Notes under the pieces: model-generated
The model's input: only the letters and a program-made list of their open reading frames with translations
Told to the model about the DNA's origin: nothing
Databases searched by the model: none
Source of the DNA: Anisakis pegreffii
Lineage: Eukaryota; Nematoda; Chromadorea; Rhabditida; Anisakidae
Reading direction: 5' to 3'
Assembly: GCA_035041965.1 (NCBI GenBank)
Contig: JAPYMA010002771.1
Coordinates: forward strand, 372,001 to 436,000
DNA length: 64,000 bases
Position numbers and translations under genes: made by a program
Part shown: positions 25,017-38,081 of the stretch, one piece after another
Layout of the letters: every line of letters begins with the position of its first letter
Position numbering within the stretch: the first letter of the stretch is position 1

Positions 25017-28000
25017 TTATGGCAACTGATCTGCCTGAAAATAAACAAAAGCAAAAACTCAGACTGAATAAACTGCGCGATAGGATGTAGATCCGGGTAT
25101 TCCAAAAAGGGATGTTCAAGATGTCGACTGGTGAGAGCGAAAGGTACTTGAGGATGGGGCTCTGTGAAATTAAGATGTGATTTCTTTTCGAGGCATATCT
25201 CGTGATCAGAAATTATTTTACGTGAAACGATTCACAAAACATTACTTTTATTAATTCGATATTTCATAAACTCACAAATTCACGATGAATATTGCTGTTA
25301 CCTATCATCATTTCTGTTAAATTCACGGCTGAAACGCACCCATTCATCACCACCAACTTTACCGTTATTCATTCAAAACGAACCCAAATCAAAACCCAAA
25401 CAAACCTCAGTAAAGAGGAGCGGAGGTCCATCTTCAACATGTGGCGACAACGATGGTGCTATTTCATCTTCTGCACCTATCGTCGCCCCACCATTCATAT
25501 CCGTGCCATTGATTGACTCTGTGAACAAGTTTCATTCAAATAAACCTTTTGCAGTTCTCCCAAAAACTTTCTCTCAAATTCAAATCAATTCTTTTTCAGT
25601 TTGCATTAACAGAGCCAGCCAACTATAATGGAATACAGTAATCCATCATCTTAAAACCACTAAAATGATGAATATAACAGTCTCTTCGCTGAGGCAGAAG
25701 TGAACTCAAAACAATTGAACAAAAATAATCATAAGGTACTCAGCCTGAACAAAACAGCGAAAAATACACGGAAATACCTACATATACACCAAGAACATGA
25801 CTACACTAACCTTGTCTTTCCGTACGCGACTGAACAATATTCCATTCCGAAGTTAACTCGTCACACCCAGACGTTGCATCTGCCTCGTCCTTCTCATCAT
25901 CATCCGCCGAGACATCCCCTCCACTGCTATTTTCACTCTTCTCTTGCTCATTTGTTGAATCATTCGTGCAGTACTGATTAGACGAATGCTGCTCAATGCC
26001 GTCTCCCTCTTCATCACTCGAATCTCGCAAAATTATTATGTCTTCCAGTTTATCGACTGATGATTCTCCGCTCACACCACCACTCCAATCAGCAGTAATA
26101 CTGTCATCGAAAGTCGCACCAACTCGTCCTGTTGCACTGTTCGGCGATAAACTCCTTCCAGCACTTGACTGAGAATGTACACTTAAAATAAACACTCCTG
26201 AATATTCCACCTTCCCATCCAACAACATTCCACCATTCTGTTTTCGTCGTCAACAACAACGAACAAAAACAAAGAATTGTTGATTTATTTACATGATCAA
26301 TGAAACTTAAAATAACATGTTCTACACTTAAGGTAAAGAACATTAAACAGTTAAAATCGACTCATCAAACCTTTCCGAAGTCTTCAAAACGTCCCCTTCA
26401 TTGTTCATTGTCACTATTTGTTTCTCCAGATGGCTCATACCCTCAAAACGTACCTCACCATCGTCGTTGCTGACTTCGTCATTTCGTTCATCTATTTCTA
26501 CTGACTTCTGCAATAACGACGAACCTTGATCACGTCCATTACTTACCTGAACATTCACTCATCCCGTTTGATGAGTATCATGCCTCTTTGTTACAAGCAA
26601 TATCTTTGTGCTGCTAACTTTCCTTCGTGATCAATAATAACCGTATAAAGCGCTCACTTCAGCGGCCTGTGATTTGTTATCAGTGGTCACATTCGCTGTG
26701 ATAGCAATCAACCCTTCGAGTGCTTTTTCCAACTGGAGTGCTTCTGATGCATTCGGCATCAACGAACCCACCACCGCATTCCTGCCATAAACACGATCAT
26801 CTTCCAATGCATCGAATTCTGCTGGAAACACTGGCTGAAACACATACATGTACGCATGCACAACCATTCATCACCGATACCAATATTACCGTTTACTTTA
26901 TTCTAATCATATAGCAGCAATCATTTGACATAAACACACCTCAACTCCATAAACACCGCACAATCGAACAACCAAGTCATGGAGACGATCGATTTTGCAT
27001 GATAAACGAGCGATGATCTTGTGGATTTCGGGTACCTGAAGTCATACAATGACTTTTGAAAATGGGTTAATGAGCACACTGAAATCTAAACAGTCATCAA
27101 CTAATGAATAAATGAATGCAAAATAGGGATACACAAATGAACACTGCTACTTCAATGACCTCACGACAACACCATCTTGTGAACAAGGCTCTCATTTCGC
27201 GTTTCAGCTGCTGATCGCTGTGATTGTTCATACACCTCGAGATTGCTTTCATTCGTAGCGCCGTTGTTTGAGACGGAGGCACTTAAACAGATTTTAGATT
27301 CATTTCAATCAGTCTGGTGGCAATAAAATAACAACTAATAATAATATTAATGAATAACATTTAGCGTCCAACTGAATATTCCGAGCACTTTGTGGTGTTA
27401 AATTCACAGTTGGTATCACAGAGAAAGGCACTTTTCGAGATGTGCTCGCATTCAACCTACAATTATTAAATTGATCAACGAATTCCTGCGATCGATTCAA
27501 AAATCTGACCGAAATCGAATCAAAATTAATAATTAACCTACTTCCCAACACAGAAATGTCGTTCACAAACTGCATATTTACCGCATCCAATCAATGGCGG
27601 TGGAAACTCGAAAGCAGAATCAGACAAATACAATGCATCCAACCAATGCGCTCGAACTGTTGGGATACCTTGAAATTATTTATTGACTACTCGAAAGAAT
27701 TGTCATTTATGACATATGCAACAAATATGAATAATTAAGTTTCATATTAACAAAACATGATCAAGTTTTTTTAAGAACGAATATAATGTGATGAAAATTT
27801 GGAGGACAAACTATCCAAAAAAACATACAAATGATCAAATTTGCTTTTCCAGAAACAACTTCTCGATGACATAAAACCATCTGAATGTATACTTACGTGG
27901 TAATTCAAAGAAGGTGTAAGGTCGAAGTTGATCCGGTTTAACCAAATGATTCGTGATTGGACAACACCGCACCAAACACTTGAACATTGGTCTCCGTTCC

Positions 28001-29746
28001 AACACAATTGTCATCAGGGATCGATACTTCTGAATCAGTCGATACCGCTTTACTGATCAAATTTATTCAATTCGAACAGCTTTTTCAGCATAAAAATGAC
28101 AAGAGTTAAGAGATGATGCTCTCATAACACATTGATCAGCAAACACTTTCCGATTTCAAATATCCACGAAGTTTGCATTTGAATACACCATTCATTGACT
28201 GGGTTCTATATTCCATTATTGCTGATTTTAACACACTCAGCAGAATATTTGGTTGGTTAATTAATAATTGAGAACAAAACGCTGAGAAAGTCAAAATTTC
28301 TTGTGGAACTTCGAATTTCTTCGCCGAAAAAACCTTCGGCAACATTTCAAAGCTCCGTTAAGACATGTTACCAATTCAAATTTGTGAGTATTCGACTAGA
28401 AAATTTGCTGATTAAAAATTACTGACAAGTCCCCACAGTATCCATCCGCTTTAAAAAAAACAACGATAAGTTGGCCAAGAAATGATTGAAAAAACATGAA
28501 AAATCGAATCAGAATAAAGTTAAGGCCACTATCAATGCAATCATACCTCTTTCTGCTCAGCCGTTAAAGTTGTCTCCTCTGGGATTATTTCTTCATCCGA
28601 ATCCGAGTCGGATGTTTCTAAAAGATGGTGACGGAATGAAATTATAAAATGAAGTATCTTCGACCGTTACAGAAGAAAAAACGAATCAATGAAAAATGAA
28701 AAAGAAATTCATCGATTACTATTAGAGACTGAATTTCTAAAATCTTCTTCTGGGAAAATAAAAACTAAAATGTTCCACCAAAATGATGCAGCAAACCAAC
28801 CAGTGTTTGATGAAGAGTTTTCATTATCATTTGGCATTAAACGTTTTACGGGTATGTCGAACTGAAAGAGAACTAAACGCGTATAGATTAAAACACAAAA
28901 ATAATCGTTGAAGTTTTTAATCAAACAATCGAAATCCCAAAATTTTAAACTTTCGGCTGCTCGTTAGCAGCCCTGTTTAATAAAGTTGGTATAATATTGA
29001 TTCTACATCGATTCATCAAGAACAACTATTCCCCATCATTGGTTTCTGCACTCGGTTATCGCGCCAAATAGATTTCTTGCCCAAAACTAACAACCCCACT
29101 TACAGTGACTAATTGAAAGTTACGAGAATTTGATCAGTTCTCAATGAACAAATGACAACAGAAATAAGCACTGAAATGCAAACAACAATAACAAACCTTC
29201 TTAGTTGAAAAATGCCTTTCACAAACGTAAAATTTGTTGCGAGTTGACAATGACGGTACGGAGGGTATCGTGAAATCTGGCCTTCCTTTTCGAATTGCAG
29301 CTAACCATTTGCCACGTTCCACGACGTCGTTCGGCAACAAATACAATTCATAATCATTTTCATTTAACGATTTCGCATTTCGCATTCCACTCTTAATGTT
29401 GCAACCTCAAATAGCTGTTCATATAAACAAAACAACTTATTGCTGACAGAGACAGTTTCCGTTGCCCAACAATAAGTCAACCTACTTCTGCATTAGAATA
29501 TCGTTCGCTTTGAGATCATTACCCATTCAAACCAAACTAAATGAAAAAAACATTCACAAAATTATTTGTGTCAATCACCGGAGAACTGATCAATTCTTCA
29601 ATGGATCTGCTCCAATTTTGGATGCTTTACACTCGCACTTGATCCATCTACAGAAACACAAAAAAACACTTCACAAATGAACAAAACTAACCAGCAATGA
29701 TACAGTACGGTGATTCAGCATCGGTTTTATTCTCTGGAATACTCAT
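25017..29746 (-). CDS. Protein with two N-terminal THAP zinc fingers
   Basis: Fourteen phase-consistent exons encode 579 residues. Exons, in order: 29692-29746, 29197-29405, 28801-28861, 28547-28617, 27897-28029, 27542-27668, 27359-27456, 27151-27281, 26940-27035, 26658-26834, 26454-26546, 25811-26168, 25406-25518, 25017-25034. THAP finger 1: Cys15-x4-Cys20, LYLLPND, Trp in GKWLAAIRKG, then Cys80-x2-His83-Phe (YVCERHF). THAP finger 2: Cys150-x3-Cys154 (KCLVRCC), the FFELP motif, Trp185, then Cys211-x2-His214-Phe (AVCERHF). The middle is helical (SCKIDRLHDLVVRLCG) and the C-terminal third is acidic and Ser-rich (LRDSSDEEGDGIE). Family knowledge: THAP fingers bind DNA in the nucleus and are shared with P-element transposase; nematode THAP proteins include chromatin regulators such as HIM-17 and LIN-36. 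No transposase domain is present. The start is an ATG 14 codons before the first zinc ligand. Orthology is not assigned. Confidence 0.9.
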
Positions 29747-29963
29747 ATCGTATTTTAATCATTCATAAGCAATATTAGTAATAACAATGAGTGATAATTC
29801 TCTTCGATGTTCAGCCATTGCAAGTGTTATGAAGGCGACGAGATAGCTATCATTCCGATGCTGATGAATGTTAATCCAAACTCGCAACTATTATATTACT
29901 TAAGCCACAACATACTTATTGAGCAATACAGGATGCTATGATTAGAGTAAGCTAGCTGCAGCA

Positions 29964-32900
29964 CTATGACTGACTTTGAGCTAACGATGGTATGCGAAGA
30001 GTTGGGTTCGGATTCAAAGAAGTCGGGCGGCCATCGACGAAATGTTGCTCACAAACGATGAAATTCACCAGTGATCGGAATGCCCGTTTTTCTGCAACCG
30101 ATCAAACAATCACTTATCAATGATATTTCACCAAAAACTGATACCCATATTGCTTCAGAAGTCCACAAATGTGCAATTCCAGCATTTTACGACTGTTTGC
30201 TTGAAGCAAACTCGCGTCTCTGAGATATTTGGTATAGAGCATATCGTCTCTTTCTCCTATGTAAATAAAAAAAAAGAATAACCGAACAAATAAGTGTACT
30301 GATCACAAACTAGCACTATTAAAAACGCATTTGACACGTCTCATCCAGTACTGTCGATAGGACTGCTCACGTTTACAAGCGTATATCCATGCGGTTGCTG
30401 CCTCATAGGACGGCGGTAACCCAAAGAATCGCATAGTTCTGCTACACTCTTCCGCTATGTTATCACCCACATGCGCCCTACACCCTGACACCGCACACGG
30501 CGTAACCTTCAACAAATTGCTATTCAAACAGAAAGTATTCATTCGGGTGAAAAAGCAGCAAATTCAACGCAAAAACGAAGTGTCAAAAGTAAAATCAAAA
30601 TGAAATTCAACTGACCGTGCGATCATAATTGTGTTGAGCATTCTTTTCGTTGGCCGTCCTCTTGTGCTTCTTTGATGCTCCCGTCTCGACTGAACGATGC
30701 GAATCACCCAGATCCGCACGACCTCTTTTACGTCCTCTTTTCTTCGATCGCACTTTCGAAACTGTTTCATCCTAACGAATTCAACAGGAAATTTACAACA
30801 CAATGTCATATCTAAATATATCATCATAGTCTGGAAGTTTATCAAGAAAATATTTGGATGTATACATAAACCATGAAGCTTTCGAGGTAGGCATATCATA
30901 AAACTTAAATTACCTGACATAAATTTTCTCGCTTTTGTTGTGGCTTATTCTGTTTTGTCAGCTGCGATTTCATCTCTTCAGAATCGCTCATTTCATTTTT
31001 ATTGCTTTCGGATGTCACCAAATTCTTTCCAACTTGAACCGTCCTGCGTCTGAGATTACGACGACCCAAACGCGGGCCTCGAACACGATGCTGGTGTTCA
31101 GCTCGACCTCGAACTTCATCCTCATCAATTAACGAACGACCACCGCCTTTCAACAGCATCACCTCGTCTTTATCAATACCATCACCGGTTTTGCTATCTT
31201 CATCACTGTCTGTTTGCCCTGAAATCACATTTACAAATAATAAAATTTCAAAAACAGAAAAAAAACTTCGCAACACAATATAATTTGATCGAATTCAATA
31301 ATCCGAAAATTTAATACGGTTGAATCTGCTCACAATCGAACAACATTCCCTTATGAACGCACGCATTTCTATCTCCCTACCACGAAGCCAGAGTTTCGAA
31401 TGATGACGATGAGAATTCATTTCAGTCACATTCGTTGGCTAGTTGTTTAATAAAAAATGAACTTAATGTTAACATTAAACGATGAATTTTTAATGAGCAC
31501 ATCATTATTATTAACCTTTCACTTCAGTTTCATTCGACTGGCGTTGTCCGCGAGATGACCTGAAGAATGAATAAATATGCAATGTAATCAACTAATATTC
31601 AAATGAACGAGGATCGAATAAGAAGACAACAAACCATTCGTAGTATCTTTTTATACTTTCATTTGAATCATCCCATTCGTTGCTAATATTATCAGGTGTA
31701 CTGCTGCAGCTAACTGTGGATGGTATATTTCGCGTTAACGAAAAACACGGTATTAACCGCTGACATTCCAACGAGATCTCATCGAAATTTGCTGGTAACT
31801 GATCTTCGACGCCGTGTCTTCGAGAGATCTCACGAATCTGTGCGTGTGTTTTACCGATACCAAGTACTGGAAATGCCATTGGATTGCCTAGCTGTGATAC
31901 GTGAAAATGATCCGAGCATATACGCCAGTGATATGCTGGCAAACATGCGCTATCGTTAATCTGCAAGTTTTTTATTGACTGAACATAAGACGAATTTCCC
32001 ATAAGCAAATTCAATAGAATCTAGAAAAACTTATTTTACAAATGAAATAAACTCTACATAAAATGACCCGTAATCCAACAACAAAAACCTTTTTGTAAGC
32101 AGTTTTTGAAAGGAGCAACTCAGCGAAAAGCATTGTAAGTTGATGATTTGACCGATTCACATAGTGCAAGCGGTACGGTTGTGTGATACGGCATTTTTTA
32201 CAGATTGCTTGCCTTTTGCCATGCTCACACAATTCCTCTCGCCAGTTCAGCATATCCGTTGCCCTATGAAAGGAACATGTTTCAGCTCATATCAGTTACG
32301 TTCGATAACAAATGATCGGAATGATAGACATGCTCCTTTAAGTGTCCAGAAAAATATCGCTCACTGACTGATAAAAGACTGTTATAGTTGATAATGAAGG
32401 GACTTCATCACTAGATTGACTGATCGCATGTTTTAGAAAATGAAATATTTCCGAGAGAGTAAGTTGTCCGAAAATTATTTTTGTCAATAGCAAAAAATCA
32501 AACCAACCTATTCGTGCACCCTTTCGCAATGCATCTCGTTCCATTACGCCACTGTAACAGTAACTTACATGAAATGATATATTCATCAACGCACAGCATT
32601 TCTTCAACGAACATTTCCATATAGGAATCTATGCGTGCACAAAGTATGTTTTTGCCAGCTTGAGTACCGATTTATTATTAACCATCACCATGTTATATTT
32701 CACAACATCACCATGTTATATTCATAAAACTTTTCACTTTAAATTTTCATTATTTTTCTTACAATCTGCGCTACCAACAACAAAAGTATTATTCGTTAGT
32801 GAGTGGAAAATGTAATTTGGTGTAAAACTGGAAAAATACATAAAGTCTAAAATGAAAAACGAAGTGCATAAATTTCAAGCTGCGACAATTTCTCACTCAC

Positions 32901-33459
32901 TTTAGCTGTTGAATACGATGTTGATACCTTATTGGATGCATCCTGAACATCCTCACTGATATTATCATCACCATCCTCCGAATTGTCATGTTTTGGTGGA
33001 CGTGAAGATACGCTCGTTCCTACTACAACTACCTCCATTGTTTCTGGTTCACGTCTCGCAACTAAAATCCATTATATTTAAGACTCTAAGTTTGCAATAG
33101 CTGAACACTGCCAGTTCACGAATTCCTCTGTAGAACAGAAACATTCGAAAGCTCTGCAGAAGAGTTTTATACATCTCATGATCAACATTTCTATCTATCT
33201 TTATGCCCTCAGGAATGACAGAAACAATGAAAGGAGTGAGTTAGTCACTAATGCCTGAGTACATTCTTCTTTTGGATACAAATACTCTTTGAACGGTTTA
33301 ATCAATCGCTCTCTTTAATACGACTCCCATTTTCATTTATAATCCTCAAAAAGCAAACAGAGGTCGAAACAAGTAATGATTGTGAAACAGAGTCAATATC
33401 TACTCACATAACTGCAAAACAGCTGCATCAGCTGATTCAGTGTCTATTTCCAAATCCAT
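29964..33459 (-). CDS. THAP-domain protein with AT-hook-like basic stretch
   Basis: Ten phase-consistent exons (33408-33459, 32901-33061, 32508-32551, 32161-32263, 31635-31960, 31516-31559, 30914-31218, 30616-30771, 30338-30506, 29964-30091) encode 495 residues. The C-terminal THAP finger is complete: Cys401-x4-Cys406, FFGLPP at 424-429, Trp437, Cys467-x2-His470-Phe (VCEQHF). A second, N-terminal THAP-like unit has Cys78-x4-Cys83 and Cys135-x2-His138-Phe (RICSDHF) but lacks the FxLP core and contains an extra CEHGKRQAICKKC motif at 98-110. Between them are acidic Ser stretches and the strongly basic VRSKKRGRKRGRADLG, like an AT-hook or nuclear localisation signal. Inferred nuclear DNA-binding protein. 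Its stop lies 217 bases from the ATG of the double-THAP gene on the same strand, so the two may be duplicates or share a transcript. Confidence 0.87.
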
Positions 33460-34423
33460 AATGACCCCTTGTCATCCCTCGAACCAGCGACAATTCGTCT
33501 GAGACTCTCACCAACCAAGTTTCACCCCTTACAAATCCGATGAAAGCACAAAACAAAATCCTGAAATTTCAACCCTTTATTAACTTCCAACTATATCAAA
33601 ATAACGACTATTAATTATTTATAGTCAACAAAACTACTACCGATTAATCACTATTTGCAGAACGCAAAAGGAAGGACGACGTTCATTCTATTCGTTGATC
33701 GAATCAATACATATAATCGATTCACAATCGATCCGTTGCATAAATCAACTCTTTCTCCTCCTTCATTGATTCCATAACAAAAATAAACGTATTTCTCGAA
33801 TTGACTCTTGAACCTAACATCAGTTATATCATACAAATGTATTACATCTCAAAACAATGAAAACGAATAAATAATGCATAGATATTCGCAAAAAGATGCA
33901 CGATACTTTATATTAGTCTTCAGGAAGAAGACCAACAGAATCAACCGACTAAAAAAGATTTTTTACTCATTGCTCTCAAATGATTATGCCAATAAACATC
34001 AATAATTGTAATAGTAACAGTAATAAAACATGCACAACAATTCCCCTGAAATCATATCAGATAAGAATCAAAAGCAATGAAAATACACGAAAAAGCAACA
34101 GCAAACAATAAAATCAATATTTTTGAGATTTTTTAAGATAGCGACGAACCAAACAAATGCAAGAAGCAATGGGATCAGCATGAGAAAGTTACCGGCGATT
34201 AAACACATTATATCACATTCTATAACAGAATACATACATAGTAACTGAACATATAAATACCACTTAAAGCTTTGTCTTACCTTTCAAAATCTTGATATAC
34301 TAAAGGTGTATTTTTTCATGACAATAATAATGAGAATAATGATAATGATAATATTAACAACAGCAAAAATAATACTAATAATTAGAAGAAAAAACCAACT
34401 AGAACAATAACAACACTCACTGG

Positions 34424-34480
34424 ATACAAGCTAAATCATAGCCAAGATTCGACAACATCAGCGAGACTGGTGTACTATTT
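34424..34480. repeat. Dispersed repeat copy 1 (short)
   Basis: The plus strand reads gatacaagctaaatcatagc followed by a diverged continuation (aacatcagcgagactggtg). It resembles the longer copies at 35556-35640 and 62200-62290, which begin gatacaagccagatcatagc and gatacaagccaattcatggt. The family is unidentified. Confidence 0.45.
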
Positions 34481-34596
34481 AATACCAATTAAGTAAGCAT
34501 TAAAACAGAGAACAATCAAAACAGTACAAGTGCTTCATAACATATTAACAAATAAAAAAAAACAATTTGAAAGTATTTCTCAGATGAGATCGCAAT

Positions 34597-37500
34597 CTAA
34601 AGTTCAGAATGTGACGATGGGCGATTGGCCGGTATTGTGCCTCGTTCGTGTAGTAATTGCATATAGTCCTCGTATGGGTCGATTTCTTCGAATTTATGGA
34701 ATGATATTGGAGATATTCTTTGAATGTAAACAGGCGAATAGTCGATGGAACGTGCTTGATGAAAGGCTGCTGAATGTATGATTGGGATTTGCAAACGTCT
34801 CGCACACATCCCTGCAAAGAGCACCTCTTATTCACCTTTCAGATGTTGCTCGACAAGAATTGTATATGTCAAACATGAGGCCATCGAAAAGCAAAGCGCA
34901 TTCGACTGAATGATCACAAAATCTCAATCATCAGTACGGAGATTATGCACACCCATACTGTATCAGTTCGTGATCATCTTCCACCGATCCATCTGCTGCA
35001 TATCGGATTATCAGAGATCTGATTCTCCTAGTATCAATACACCGACTCACGAAGACCTGTTTCCGAGTTTCTAAGCACATCAAATGATAACAAACAAAAA
35101 TCATTCACCAACCAATTATCATATCGTCCGGAGAGTCTAAACTCGGGCAACGGCATCCACCAATCAAACGTTGTACTGCTGGCCGTGAAAATACCATCCT
35201 GAACAGCAATAATTTTACTATTATTTGCCAATTAAAAACCAGATTTGTGTATACATCAATAAAGTGCATTAAAGCAAGCATCCATAAAAATAGCACATTA
35301 AAGCGAAATGCAATGCACTCACCCAGCACCTCCAGTCGGATATTCATAGCCATATTTACCGTTTGTGCTGAACCCGTAACCATATCGCTCACCAATAATC
35401 ATTTCTTTCAGCGGAGAATAGCATGACAAAAGGCGATACAGCCTCGGAACCCTGTAACCTCATGGAACCTGCACAGTCCCCTCTACAAATTTTATCTTAA
35501 GAAAACTGGTATTGATGATTATAAGCCTCTAAGTAACAACAAAGATAATTAGATACAAGCCAGATCATAGCCTAGCTCATGCTCGGTAACGTCGGTGGCA
35601 CTATAAAATCATTCGTTTCGAGCAGAACTTTCTCATCAGATCAGATTTGTCTTATATGCGCTAAAGAACTAATTGCAATCTCAACTCAACAGAATCATTC
35701 CGTTTTCGCGATAGCTCTGAGATGAAGCATTCAACTTGCGAGTCTAATTCTAACAAGGTTTGAGTCAGTTAAAATTTTAAAATTTGAAATTACACCTAAC
35801 AAAACCGCTTAATTTCAGTTCATTCCCTCACACATTTATCCACCGTGATCTGTTTGATCCAGTCATTTGTTCTATGCCAAGGAATGACCAAAGAAAATGA
35901 ATCACTTCTCCTCCCTGTCTCCCCCAACCAATATTAAGAAACCCGAACTCACCCGATCAGTGTATCGTCATCAACAATAGCTAACCATTGAACACCACTC
36001 ATCTCATCGTTTCCCAAAAAATATTTCAATATCGATAACGTCTTCTCACAATGTCCTCAAATGCACGCACGACCATCAGTAATAATCAATCAGTTTCAAT
36101 GGAGTTCATCGATGAATTGGTCGCATTAATTTATCAGAACTGCGATCAACCTTTTTGCGAACACAACTGACAATTTACAATTTCGATTAAAATCTATAAT
36201 ATAAGCTGTCATAAAAGTACTAGTTGCCTTGTACCAACAAATAAATCAAACAATCGAAAAATGAAAAATCATGAATAAATGCAGAAAAAAACTAAAGTAA
36301 AAAGTAATAAAAAAGGCAAGCAAATAAATCCTCATTCCAAATCAATCCTCTTTACTAATTTCTTCCTTGCCCAACAACTGAGTGCATAGCAGTCGGCACC
36401 GCTGACAGTTGAATCAGATTAATTCAAACAATCAACCAATATTGTAAGATTTCAACATTGATTCAATTCCATAAAAAAAGCCAAAGCAATCCTTTTCCAA
36501 TCAAGATTATAAAATCGTACAATCAATCCTCACCCCGTTCAGTGTTATTCACTCCCAAATCAATTGTTGGCACATATTGATCAGTCATATCGCTGAAATA
36601 TTCCACGAATTTTGCCATCTTTGCCCACGTTCGTTTCACGATAACGATTCGTTTCTTATGATTAGCATGATATGTTTTTACGGCAAACAAGACATCTTCG
36701 TTAGTTACTGCTTTCACCGTGTTTGACGCATCATTTAGCACACAATTCTGCAACTCCTTTAGTGAAACACTGCCACACAGCAAGACTACTTTTAGAACTG
36801 AAACCTTTGAAACAAAAAAATATTTACTGGTAACATGAAAAGTATTCGTATACCATTCGATTACAAACAAAATTTTTTCATCCCCCTCCGCCAACAGAAA
36901 TTTAAGCCGTAACAATAATGAATCAATACTCAACTTCTAACTCCTCTCTCATAACTGCTAAATTCTTCTCACTACTTGGAGAAACTTGTTTGGGAAGACG
37001 ATACTCAAAGGAAATGTCAAGTTTCTTCATCAATTAAAAGTTTCATGACAATCAGATAAATGTTACCTAAACTACAATCAGACTCAGGCGAAATACTGAA
37101 GTTACTCACGTCAATATCTTACTCACATCTGTCTTTTTAATCATTCGTTCACAAACTGAACATGTCTGTGCGATTTTATTTGATCATTTGCAGCATTCGG
37201 AAAACGTCTACTACAATACGAACAAGCTACAGCTTACCTCATAACTCGGTTCGATGTACCTGGTTATGCAGTCATTCGCCTCATTATGCAGCAAACAAAA
37301 GCGATGCGTATCTGTCAACGTTATCCCATCAGCAGTTTCGAAAACCATTCGTGCAAACTGAAACCGTGACGTTCAATAATAATTATATTGTTTTTACAGC
37401 AATACGACTGACATTTCATGCATTACTCCATCTCGAGCGAAACTTCCACGTTCGGCAAAATTTGAACTCGCGACGTACCAAACATTTATGAAAAGCTACT

Positions 37501-37990
37501 GGCTTTATGTTGAATCCATACAAATACAATTTTTTGTAATACCTCATGTTTAGGATCAATCGAGAAATCAGTCGCTCGTTGATGGTCTGAAGATTTGCGA
37601 TGAAGTTGTTGAAACAATGCTGAAGAGATCGCTAAACCACCCGCAAAATCCGGATATAAAAATGGTGCTTCTCGATTCGACACTTGATCGTAACCGTAGA
37701 AGTGATGAATAATGGTTGGACTGAAAATATAAGAAAACAATAACAAAAATCAGGACGGTTCATTTTAGAACGAACGTCATCAAGAAATAAATCCTTATGA
37801 AAATCGCGCCACTCTTTGCGTACCTATTATCGAAGAGCGCCCTTCCAATGAAATGACGTTCAGATGCGTTAAATGCCAACAAAAAATGGCCGAGTAGTGA
37901 TAGATCAATTTGCGTGAATATTTCGCAAAAGAATATCCAGTTCCACTCCTCATTTGATGAGCTATTTAATCGATTTTGCAGACTGAAATT

Positions 37991-38081
<91 letters not shown>

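Noticed and set aside
14698..29746. One giant THAP-plus-integrase fusion gene
   Set aside because: The double-THAP gene reaches an in-phase stop (ADQLP then TAA) followed 22 bases later by AATAAA, and the next downstream exon does not match its splice phase. Two genes fit better, although a missed exon could still link them.
30092..30337. Open segment LYTKYLRDASLLQANSRKML as an exon of the THAP gene
   Set aside because: It can be reached with a plausible acceptor, but its available donors do not restore the frame to VCEQHF. Direct splicing of 30338 to 30091 keeps phase and completes the THAP finger, so this is treated as intron.
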